DNA of 6,958 bases from the NCBI GenBank assembly GCA_945876015.1, contig CAMCNM010000102.1, forward strand, positions 1 to 6,958, in the 5' to 3' direction. A program made the translations under genes and the position numbers. The notes below the pieces were generated by a model, which was not told the origin of the DNA, made no database searches, and saw only the letters and a program-made list of their open reading frames with translations. This DNA comes from Gemmatimonas phototrophica (lineage in GTDB: Bacteria > Gemmatimonadota > Gemmatimonadetes > Longimicrobiales > Gaopeijiaceae). Positions 1 to 5,850 of this stretch are shown piece after piece (the first letter of the stretch is position 1; each line of letters starts with the position of its first letter).

Positions 1-1459
1 AGACGAAGAAATCGGACCGGAAGGAGAGGTTCCCATCCAGGCCGTACGTCTCGTTCGAGCCCTCGGCCACGCGCGACTGGGAGCGCTGTGTGAACAGGGC
101 TCCGATGCTCCCCCTCGAGAGGACGTCGCGGCGCAGACGCAGCACGTTGAAATTCGTAGCCTCTACGCCCAGCCCTTCGTTCTCCGCTGTCCGCATGCTG
201 AGCGCGCCGACGTCGAACGCACCCAGCTTCCCGGTTACGCGCGCGCCGGCGCGGATCGGGATCAGCTTGCCGGACTCTAGCCCGATGCGGCGGCTGAAGA
301 ACAGGTTGGGCGCGTTCCCTCCGCCACCGCCCCCGCCCCCGCCGGCCGACGCGGTGCTGATCGCGAACTGATAGATGTCGCGTCCCTCGAGGAAGAACTC
401 GCGTTTCTCGGGGAAGGAGATTTCGAACCGCGTCAGGTTGACCTGCTGTTCGTCAACCTCTACCTGCGCGAAGTCGGTGTTGACGGTGAGGTCGGCGAAC
501 AGGCTTTCGGTCACGCCGATCTTGACGTCCAACCCGGCGTCGGCCTGCGCGTCGTTGTTGATCGCGGGTGTGACCGTGCGGTTGGTCTGGAGGCTCGAGA
601 TCCCGTACGGCTTGACCTCGATCGTGCGGCCAGCGGGAGGCGTCTCGAGCCCGGTAAGGACGCCCCAGCGGGAGATCCGCATCACCGCACTCGCCCCGTT
701 GCTGCCCCCTCCGGTCACCGAGCGCGGGATCCGCGTCAGGTACGCCCACTCGCTCTGGTGGCGTATCGCCCGGCGGATCTGGATGCCCCACAGCTGATCA
801 CCACCGGACCGGTAGCGCAGTGACTTGAACGGAATCCGGAACTCGGCGGTCCAGCCCCCCTCGAACCTGCCCGTGCGCGCTTCCCAGATGGGCGCCCAGT
901 CGCGGTTCGGGTTGCCCTCGTTCGTGTACTGGATGTCCGAGCGGGTCCCGAGCGGATTCACGTAGAAGAAGACCCCGTTGCGCTTGTCGAAGAACGTATC
1001 GAACGCGACCCCGAAGCTGTCGTTCTGGGTGAGTTGGTTGGCGTCCCGGCGCATCTCGTTCGCGACCCATTCGCTCTCGGGGTGCGACTCCCAGACGCGT
1101 CCGCCCACGTAGATGTTCTCGTCGTCGAAAGCGATCCACGCTTCGGTGCGCTCCGTGGCCGGTGCTCCATCCTCGGGGAGGACCTGCACGAAGTCGCCGA
1201 TCGCGGGCACGTCGCGGTATAACGCTTCATCCAGGTTGCCGTCGATCTCGATCGGCGTCGCGATTCGGGTCGCGCGGACCGTGGCGTTCCCCTGGTCATC
1301 GCGCGTCACGACTTCGGGCGCGACCGGCGCGGGCGGGCCGCCGATGCGTTGGTCGGGGCTGGCCGGTTCTGGCGGCTCGGCGGCCTGCCCAGCCAGAAGG
1401 GAAGGGATGACCAGGGCCGAGAGGATGAAGAGCCCGGTGCGGATGGAGAGGCGTGCCAT
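1..1459 (-). CDS. DUF5916 protein with N-terminal CBM9-like domain, 3'-truncated by window edge
   Basis: The reading frame is open from the ATG at 1459 to the left edge, giving 486 residues with no stop, so the C-terminus is outside the window. The start is supported by a CGGAG ribosome site five bases upstream and by a signal peptide (MARLSIRTG, then a hydrophobic stretch to about residue 25). Residues about 65-245 look like the family-9 carbohydrate-binding-like domain that opens these proteins (IDGNLDEALY at 72-81, AWIAFDDENIYVGGRVWE at 107-124, WTAEFRIPFKSLRY at 203-216). The hallmark of DUF5916 follows: NTDFAQVEVDEQQ at 327-339 and FPEKREFFLEG at 349-359. The part after that resembles alternating beta-barrel strands, so an outer-membrane location is likely. 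A run of nine glycines lies at 373-381. Family members are common in Gemmatimonadota and Bacteroidota; their substrate is not established. Family assignment is firm, function is not. Confidence 0.93.
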   Translation of the reverse strand, partial: MARLSIRTGLFILSALVIPSLLAGQAAEPPEPASPDQRIGGPPAPVAPEVVTRDDQGNATVRATRIATPIEIDGNLDEALYRDVPAIGDFVQVLPEDGAPATERTEAWIAFDDENIYVGGRVWESHPESEWVANEMRRDANQLTQNDSFGVAFDTFFDKRNGVFFYVNPLGTRSDIQYTNEGNPNRDWAPIWEARTGRFEGGWTAEFRIPFKSLRYRSGGDQLWGIQIRRAIRHQSEWAYLTRIPRSVTGGGSNGASAVMRISRWGVLTGLETPPAGRTIEVKPYGISSLQTNRTVTPAINNDAQADAGLDVKIGVTESLFADLTVNTDFAQVEVDEQQVNLTRFEISFPEKREFFLEGRDIYQFAISTASAGGGGGGGGGNAPNLFFSRRIGLESGKLIPIRAGARVTGKLGAFDVGALSMRTAENEGLGVEATNFNVLRLRRDVLSRGSIGALFTQRSQSRVAEGSNETYGLDGNLSFRSDFFV

Positions 1460-1478
1460 CGGGACTCCGCTTTCATGG

Positions 1479-1493
1479 GTCTGCCGAGCAGAC
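1479..1493. repeat. Short inverted repeat upstream of the DUF5916 start
   Basis: GTCTGC and GCAGAC form a perfect 6-bp inverted repeat around a CGA spacer, 19 bases upstream of the DUF5916 start codon. It overlaps the weak candidate -10 element of that gene. It could be a small operator or a 5'-leader hairpin. At this length in GC-rich DNA, chance cannot be excluded. Confidence 0.35.
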
Positions 1494-1528
1494 GGATTCG
1501 ACAGGATGGAATCAACGACGGCAGAGGC

Positions 1529-1578
1529 CGGGACGCAACAGCCGGGGCCCCAGATCGCGATTCCCGGCTTGCGTCCCG
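1529..1578. other. Long bulged hairpin in the divergent intergenic region
   Basis: Arm one, CGGGACGCA (1529-1537), then a 2-base bulge (AC), then AGCCGGG (1540-1546), pairs with CCCGGCT (1563-1569) and TGCGTCCCG (1570-1578). This gives 16 base pairs around a 16-base loop. It lies about 83 bp before the DUF1624 start and about 70 bp before the DUF5916 start. It is symmetrical enough to fold in either transcript. It may be a regulator site, a leader-RNA structure, or a terminator separating divergent transcripts. No run of T follows on either strand, which argues against a classical intrinsic terminator. Confidence 0.5.
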
Positions 1579-1660
1579 CGGCTCGGAGCCCCATCCGTAG
1601 TGGGTGTCGCTCGGCTTCCGGGCGCCATTTCTCCTTGGTAGCGTTCTGTGGGAGGGTCCG

Positions 1661-2890
1661 ATGACCGGTACCACCACCGAGCGCCCGGCTCCTGGCTCCA
1701 CGACCGTCGGGCAGCGCGGCTACCGCCTCGACTCGATCGACATGCTCCGTGGGCTGGTCATCCTGCTCATGGCGATCGACCACGTCCGGGACTTCTTCCT
1801 GGTCGGCACGGAGCAAGATCCGACCGCCGACCCGAACGTCGGTGCCGCGATCTTCTTCACGCGCTGGATCACGCACTTCTGCGCGCCGGTCTTCGTTCTG
1901 CTCGCGGGGACAAGCGCGGGACTGATGGCTGCGCGAAAGAGCAGGGGAGAGCTTGGCCGATTCCTCCTCACCCGTGGCATCTGGCTGATCTTCGTCGAGA
2001 TCTTCGTCATCTCGACCATCGTGACATTCTCGCCGGAGGGTCTCCCGCAGGTCGGCGGGGCGCGGTTCGCCGGGATGCAGGTGATCTGGGCGATCGGCGC
2101 CAGCATGGTGGCGCTCTCGGCGTGTCAGTGGATGGGGCGCCCCGCTTGCCTTGCCCTTGGGCTCATGATCGTCGCCGCCCACAACCTGCTGGATCCGTTC
2201 TGGCCCGCGGCGACCCTGCTCGAGGAGCAGTGGCCCGTGTGGGTTGCGCTGCACGCCCAGATGTCGGTCCGCGCGGGGCCATTCCTGTTCATCTTCATCT
2301 ATCCGGTGCTGTCCTGGATCGGCGTCATGCTCCTCGGATTCGGCGTGTCCGCGGTCTTCGACCGTCCGGCGGAGGAGCGGAACGTGACCCTGATCCGCAC
2401 CGGTGCGGCATTGACCGGGCTATTCCTCGTGTTACGAGCCCTGGATCCCTACGGCGACCCCAACCACTGGCTCCGCCAGCCTGGGGGATCCACCGCAACG
2501 CTCATCGACTTCCTCAACACGACCAAGTATCCGCCGAGCCTGCAGTACCTGCTGATGATGCTCGGGCCCGCGGCGATCCTGTGCGGGCTCGCCGATCGGA
2601 TGCGCGGTCCGGTGAAGGACGCTCTGGTGATGTTCGGTCGCGTCCCCTTCGCCTTCTATGTCGCGCACTTCTTCCTGATCCACACGCTGAGCGTCCTGCT
2701 CGGCATGGCGCAGGGCTTCAGCTTCTTGCAGATGAAGACCGTCTTTCTGTTCTATCCGGAGGGATACGGCCTGGGTCTGGCCGGCGTGTACGTGGTCTGG
2801 GCGACGGTGATCGCCGTCCTCTATCCCTTCTGCCTCTGGGTCGCCGGAGTGAAGGAGCGCAGGCGGGACTGGTGGCTCAGCTACCTGTGA
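1661..2890 (+). CDS. DUF1624 / heparan-alpha-glucosaminide N-acetyltransferase-like membrane protein
   Basis: A 409-residue integral membrane protein with roughly 9-11 hydrophobic segments. The start at 1661 is preferred over upstream in-frame codons because GGGAGG lies five bases before it and the conserved family opening follows shortly: RLDSIDMLRG (22-31) running into the first membrane helix and DHVRDFF (40-46). Other signatures are WITHFCAPVFVLLAG (69-83), KYPPSLQYLLMMLGP (289-303) and GRVPFAFYVAHFFLIH (326-341). These match the DUF1624/HGSNAT catalytic-domain family, related to acyltransferase-3 proteins. Such proteins are thought to move acyl groups across the membrane onto sugars, but bacterial members of this subgroup are mostly uncharacterised, so the acetyltransferase role is inferred. 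H41, H72 and H336 sit in conserved blocks and are candidate active-site residues. The gene ends in TGA overlapping the GTG of the next gene. Confidence 0.9.
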   Translation: MTGTTTERPAPGSTTVGQRGYRLDSIDMLRGLVILLMAIDHVRDFFLVGTEQDPTADPNVGAAIFFTRWITHFCAPVFVLLAGTSAGLMAARKSRGELGRFLLTRGIWLIFVEIFVISTIVTFSPEGLPQVGGARFAGMQVIWAIGASMVALSACQWMGRPACLALGLMIVAAHNLLDPFWPAATLLEEQWPVWVALHAQMSVRAGPFLFIFIYPVLSWIGVMLLGFGVSAVFDRPAEERNVTLIRTGAALTGLFLVLRALDPYGDPNHWLRQPGGSTATLIDFLNTTKYPPSLQYLLMMLGPAAILCGLADRMRGPVKDALVMFGRVPFAFYVAHFFLIHTLSVLLGMAQGFSFLQMKTVFLFYPEGYGLGLAGVYVVWATVIAVLYPFCLWVAGVKERRRDWWLSYL

Positions 2891-3498
2891 CGAGGGCGCT
2901 CCTTGAGAAGCGCCCTCGTCGTCCCGTCCCCGTGCTCGCCATCCTCCTCCTGGCGCTGGCGGGCGTTGCCGGCCCGAGGCGCGCAGCCGCCCAGATCCAC
3001 CTCGCGACCGGGGTCATCGTCCACCCCTCGCCCAGCATCGGCTCGACCCAGGTCGGGCCCCTGCTGTCGTTGGCCGTCTCCAGCAACTCGACCCGCTTTC
3101 CCCTGTTCCTCGAGGGGAGCGTCGCGCGCACCGACTTCACGAGTCTGGGCCAGGACTACCACCACAACTGCTACCTTCTCGCGCTGGGCGCCGCGTGGTT
3201 CCCGACGGGCGGCGCCACCCGGGTGGGCGTGCGCCTGGGGATGGGCGCGGTCGGGGAGTACGAGATCGTCGAGATCGATTCCTCCCCCGGCGGGGACAAC
3301 TGGATCTCGGCGGTGGTGCCGGGGCTGGTTCTGGAGCGCGACCTGGGCGGCAGGATGCGCCTCGTGATGGGGCTGACCGACTACGTGCTCGGCCCCTTGA
3401 ACGCCATCGTGGATCCCGACGAGTACGGCATCGGCCACCGCATCCTGATCGCGGCGGGAGTGCGTCTTCGTCTAGGCGCCCTCGCCGCCCAGGACTGA
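2887..3498 (+). CDS. Secreted hypothetical protein, probable small outer-membrane beta-barrel
   Basis: A 203-residue protein of no family I recognise. The GTG at 2887 overlaps the previous stop codon (GTGA). It gives a complete signal peptide: a basic n-region with KRPRR (8-12), a hydrophobic core (VLAILLLALAGVA, 16-28) and an AAA-Q cleavage site at 35/36. A later GTG at 2932 would remove all n-region charge, so the first is preferred, although neither has a strong ribosome site. The mature part alternates hydrophobic and polar residues in short strands separated by turns (VGPLLSLAVSS, FPLFLEGSVAR, GVRLGMGAVGEYEIVEI, RMRLVMGLTDYVLGP, RILIAAGVRLRLG), which suggests an 8-strand-type barrel. It has a single cysteine (C95). 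The last 24 bases are antisense to the receiver-domain remnant. Exported location is fairly safe; the barrel fold is inferred from the pattern. Confidence 0.72.
   Translation: MTRALLEKRPRRPVPVLAILLLALAGVAGPRRAAAQIHLATGVIVHPSPSIGSTQVGPLLSLAVSSNSTRFPLFLEGSVARTDFTSLGQDYHHNCYLLALGAAWFPTGGATRVGVRLGMGAVGEYEIVEIDSSPGGDNWISAVVPGLVLERDLGGRMRLVMGLTDYVLGPLNAIVDPDEYGIGHRILIAAGVRLRLGALAAQD
2889..2920 (+). terminator. Perfect 12-bp hairpin at the end of the DUF1624 gene
   Basis: GACGAGGGCGCT (2889-2900) and AGCGCCCTCGTC (2909-2920) are perfect complements around an 8-base loop, starting inside the DUF1624 stop codon. The position and strength are those of an intrinsic terminator, but the following bases (GTCCCGTCCCC) contain no U-tract. 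The same bases code for residues 2-12 of the next protein if its GTG start at 2887 is right. It may therefore be a partial terminator, an mRNA 3'-end stabiliser, or a structure that limits translation of the downstream gene. Confidence 0.5.
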
Positions 3499-3555
3499 CT
3501 GGATCGCGGCCAGCAGCTTCTCGACCGTGAAGGGCTTCTCCACCGCGGGGACAAC
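3472..3555 (-). pseudogene. Remnant of a response-regulator receiver domain (C-terminal 27 residues plus stop)
   Basis: Read on the minus strand from 3555, this stretch encodes VVPAVEKPFTVEKLLAAIQS (3555-3496), then VLGGEGA and a TAG stop at 3474-3472. That is the classic end of a CheY-like receiver domain: the beta5 strand, the conserved Lys-Pro-Phe (K7 of this stretch), then helix alpha5 with the LLAAI pattern. No phosphoacceptor aspartate region or start codon is found upstream, where the secreted four-cysteine gene now lies on the other strand. The original gene, perhaps a response regulator or a hybrid histidine kinase, would have converged with and overlapped the end of the barrel-like gene. 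I interpret it as the leftover of a deletion or replacement. A coincidental antisense reading is possible but unlikely given how closely the string follows the domain consensus. Confidence 0.65.
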
Positions 3556-3603
3556 TTGTCGGAGGGGTCCATCGAGGGAACAGAAATCTCCGGTTCCCGT
3601 AGG

Positions 3604-4128
3604 ATGTTCATGCCCCTCGCGATCGTACTGTCGGCCCTGGCGTGGCTCCTCGCCCCCGTCCCCCAGGTGGGTGCCCAGGGCACTCCCCCGACCGCCGTCG
3701 TGGCTCCCGAGGACCTCAAGCGGTGTGAGCCGCTCCAGCGTGTCCTGACCGAGTCGTCGCTGGAGATGACGGCGGAGATCTCGCCGGACTCGATCGACGA
3801 CTGGCGGACCCAGCTGACGCTCCCCGCGTGCCGGGTGACGGCGGCAGGCAGCCTGGTCACGCGCGCGCCGGGCGAGGAGAACCTGGTCTTCTATCAGACG
3901 CTGCTCGACGCCGGGTGGTCACGCACGCCCGATCCGCACGATCGCCCCAACGAGGCCGCCCTCCGGCTCCGTTTCGAGGAGACTGACTGCTTCTTCACCC
4001 CGTACTTCGGGATCCGATTGTTCACCGAGGCCGAGTTCCGGGTGAGCAAAGCGTATCACGCTCCGGAGGGGGCGACGCGATTCAACTACCTCGCCGTGTG
4101 CATGCAGGCGCTGCCTCCGGCCCCGTAA
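3604..4128 (+). CDS. Secreted four-cysteine protein of unknown family
   Basis: About 174 residues, unrecognised. From the ATG at 3604 it begins with a hydrophobic signal segment (residues 3-18) and a likely cleavage site after VGA (22-24). The start is uncertain. ATG 3610 has AGGA five bases upstream. A TTG at 3556 would add 16 residues ending in SGSRR, supplying the basic n-region that the ATG forms lack and a Tat-like SRRMFM motif. The mature part has four cysteines (C41, C76, C129, C166 counted from 3604), compatible with two disulfide bonds in the periplasm. It mixes an N-terminal probably helical part (APEDLKRCEPLQRVLTESS) with strand-like segments (ALRLRFEETDCFFTPYF, RFNYLAVCMQAL). The stop at 4126-4128 is one base before the next start, so it is probably co-transcribed with the dipeptidase. 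No function is proposed. Confidence 0.75.
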   Translation: MFMPLAIVLSALAWLLAPVPQVGAQGTPPTAVVAPEDLKRCEPLQRVLTESSLEMTAEISPDSIDDWRTQLTLPACRVTAAGSLVTRAPGEENLVFYQTLLDAGWSRTPDPHDRPNEAALRLRFEETDCFFTPYFGIRLFTEAEFRVSKAYHAPEGATRFNYLAVCMQALPPAP

Positions 4129-4129
4129 G

Positions 4130-5221
4130 GTGCGCTGGGTACCGATCGCGCTCGTCCTGGCCGCCGCTCCCGCGGCCGCTCAATTTCCCGACTCCGCCCT
4201 CCTCGCCCGCGCCCACGGCGTCCACGACCGCGTGACCACGATCGACACGCACGTGGACATGAGCGCGTCCAACTTCGTCGCCGGACGCACGAACTTCGTG
4301 AGCGGCCTCCCGACGAAGGTCGATCTACCCAAGATGGAGAAGGGCGGCCTCGACGCGGTCTTCTTCTCGATCTACCAGGACCAGCGGGACGACTTCACAG
4401 CGGAGGGCTACCGCCGCGCGTACGACCTCGCGGTCGCCAAGATCGAGGCGGTCTGGCGCCCGACGTCGGACCTCGCGCCCGACCGGATCGGCCTAGCTCG
4501 CACCGCGGCCGACGTCCGGCGGCTCCAGCGGGAGGGGAATAAGGTCGCGCTGATGGGGATGGAGAACGGTTACGCGATCGGTGAGGACATCACGAACTTG
4601 AGGAAGTTCGCCGACATGGGCGTGCGCTACCTCTCGCTCGCGCACAGCGACCACAGCCAGCTCGCGGACTCGCACTCCGGGAAGCGCCGCTGGAACGGAC
4701 TCTCGCCCCTGGGCCAGCAGGTGGTGGCGGAGGCCAATCGCGTGGGCATCCTGCTCGACCTCTCCCATCCGTCGAAGCAGGCCAACCGGAAGACGATCGA
4801 GCTGTCGCGCGCTCCGGTGATCGCGTCGCATTCGGCGGTGCGGGCGTTGGCGAGCCACAGCCGGAATCTCGACGACGACGAGCTCCTGGCGATCGGGAAG
4901 AACGGGGGAGTGGTGCAGATTGTCGCGTATGGCGCCTACCTCGTGCGTGGGACGAGGCGAGCCACCGTGACCGATCTGGTGAACCACGTGGACTATGCGG
5001 TGAAGCTGATCGGCATCGACCACGTGGGGATCGCGTCCGACTTCGACGGTGGCGGGGGCATCGTCGGTTGGAACGACGCGAGCGAGACGTTCAACGTCAC
5101 CCTCGAGCTCGTGCGGCGAGGCTACCCGGAGGAGGACATCGCGAGGCTCTGGGGCGGCAAACTGCTCCGGGTCATGGCCGAGGCGGAGCGCATCGCGGCG
5201 GAGCTCCGGACCGAGCGATGA
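4130..5221 (+). CDS. Exported membrane dipeptidase, peptidase family M19
   Basis: A 363-residue zinc dipeptidase of the renal dipeptidase family, expected to hydrolyse dipeptides (members often accept D-residues at the C-terminal position) outside the inner membrane. The GTG at 4130 starts a clear signal peptide (MRWVPIALVLAAAPAAA-Q). Metal ligands of the di-zinc site are all present: H41 and D43 in DTHVD, bridging E145 in GMENG, H213 in LDLSHPS and H234 in IASHSAVRAL. Substrate-side residues H172 (LAHSDHSQ), R245 (SHSRNLDDD) and D304 (GIASDFDGG) also match. The C-terminal family motif that normally reads GGN-hydrophobic-LRV is GGKLLRV here (K344), a small deviation away from the metal site. 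The start follows the upstream stop by one base, and the end overlaps the next start as ATGA, so translation is probably coupled along the operon. Family and activity type are well supported; the natural substrate is unknown. Confidence 0.95.
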   Translation: MRWVPIALVLAAAPAAAQFPDSALLARAHGVHDRVTTIDTHVDMSASNFVAGRTNFVSGLPTKVDLPKMEKGGLDAVFFSIYQDQRDDFTAEGYRRAYDLAVAKIEAVWRPTSDLAPDRIGLARTAADVRRLQREGNKVALMGMENGYAIGEDITNLRKFADMGVRYLSLAHSDHSQLADSHSGKRRWNGLSPLGQQVVAEANRVGILLDLSHPSKQANRKTIELSRAPVIASHSAVRALASHSRNLDDDELLAIGKNGGVVQIVAYGAYLVRGTRRATVTDLVNHVDYAVKLIGIDHVGIASDFDGGGGIVGWNDASETFNVTLELVRRGYPEEDIARLWGGKLLRVMAEAERIAAELRTER

Positions 5222-5811
5222 CGGTGTCAGCCCCCCTGCACGTCTCGCGCACCGGACTCGCCGTGATCGGCGGGATCGTCATGCTGGTCGTGGTTCTCGT
5301 GGTGCTCTCGCTCCGACAACCCGACGTGCCGGAATTCGCCCCGACGTCCGTGGAGGGTGTGGACACCGTCCCAGGCGGATACAGAACGGTCACCGTGGAC
5401 GCTTCCGATCCCGTGAGATGGCACTACATCGATCTCACGCGCGGCACGGTTTCGGCGTCTCCGGGAGCGGGATGGGACCTGGCGGTGCGACGCTTCGAGG
5501 TGAAGGTGAACGGAAGCGACGGATTCGCCGGTGCGGGCGGCGTCCTCGACCTCGGCCCCGTCGCGCTGGACTCGGTGCGCACGCTCCCCACCGAAGGCTA
5601 TGCGGGGATGACGATCACCGGGCGGGACACGTCGCAGGCGGTGCTGGACGACTGGTACGACTATTCGTTCACCAGCCACATCCTGAGCCCCAAGGATCAG
5701 ACGCTCGCATTCCGTACCGCGAGTGGGCAGCACGTCGCGCTGCGCTTCCTCAGCTACTACTGCCCCGATGCCCAGCCGGGATGCGTGACGATGCGGTACG
5801 CGTTCCGATAG
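5218..5811 (+). CDS. HmuY-family protein with N-terminal membrane anchor
   Basis: A 197-residue protein starting at the ATG that overlaps the dipeptidase stop (ATGA). A single transmembrane segment at about 13-31 is followed by an extracytoplasmic domain; there is no lipobox, so it is membrane-anchored rather than a lipoprotein as in Porphyromonas HmuY. Family signatures are GWDLAVRRFEVKVNGSDGFAG (85-105), the DWYDYSFTSHILSPK stretch (145-159) and the C-terminal AFRTASGQHVALRFLSYY (164-181), ending in VTMRYAFR. HmuY proteins of Bacteroidota bind haem through paired histidines. This protein has H69, H154 and H172 in the domain, but I cannot say whether they align with haem ligands, so haem binding is not claimed. 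C182 and C189 near the end could form a disulfide. No TonB-dependent receptor gene, the usual partner, is in the window. Confidence 0.82.
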   Translation: MTVSAPLHVSRTGLAVIGGIVMLVVVLVVLSLRQPDVPEFAPTSVEGVDTVPGGYRTVTVDASDPVRWHYIDLTRGTVSASPGAGWDLAVRRFEVKVNGSDGFAGAGGVLDLGPVALDSVRTLPTEGYAGMTITGRDTSQAVLDDWYDYSFTSHILSPKDQTLAFRTASGQHVALRFLSYYCPDAQPGCVTMRYAFR

Positions 5812-5850
5812 AGCTCAGCGAAGACGCACGACGACGAGCTTCGCAGGCTC
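5811..5850 (+). other. Weak hairpin between the convergent HmuY-like and peptidase genes
   Basis: GCGAAG (5818-5823) pairs with CTTCGC (5839-5844), and outer GAGC (5811-5814) pairs with GCTC (5847-5850), around a 15-base loop. It starts at the stop codon of the HmuY-like gene and lies inside the end of the opposing gene. It may aid termination of the plus-strand operon, since the genes leave only three bases between them. No T-run follows, and the structure is modest. Confidence 0.25.

Larger units (their letters stand above)
1460..1660. promoter_or_regulatory. Divergent intergenic region between the DUF5916 and DUF1624 genes
   Basis: This 201-bp gap between two divergently transcribed genes must hold promoters for both. 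No strong consensus promoter is visible. The best minus-strand candidate is TTGATT (1515-1510) followed after 17 bases by TCTGCT (1492-1487), a poor -10 match. On the plus strand a GGGAGG ribosome site at 1650-1655 precedes the DUF1624 ATG at 1661. Two inverted repeats, listed separately, occupy the gap. No convincing small ORF is seen here. Confidence 0.45.

Noticed and set aside
375..1299. Several open frames of 110-185 codons on both strands across the left part of the window.
   Set aside because: They are shadows of the DUF5916 gene, which has no stop inside the window; they show arginine-rich composition and no recognisable motif.
1616..1644. TTCCGG and TAGCGT with 17-base spacing as a plus-strand promoter for the DUF1624 gene.
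   Set aside because: Transcription would start inside the ribosome-binding site at 1650-1655, leaving no leader for it, and both boxes match poorly.
1648..2886. A long plus-strand open frame (+1 relative to DUF1624) running into the barrel-like gene, which could be read as one 616-residue protein.
   Set aside because: Its first two thirds are arginine/proline-rich low-information sequence antiphase to the clear DUF1624 coding frame; only the part from 2887 has a signal peptide and domain-like pattern.
3576..3598. GGGAAC/GTTCCC inverted repeat as a terminator for the barrel-like gene.
   Set aside because: Only six base pairs with an 11-base loop and no T-run; too weak to call.
3381..3860. 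A 159-codon minus-strand frame over the four-cysteine gene and the receiver remnant.
   Set aside because: It is in a different frame from the receiver-like reading and is serine/arginine-rich; it shows no domain and overlaps two better-supported genes.
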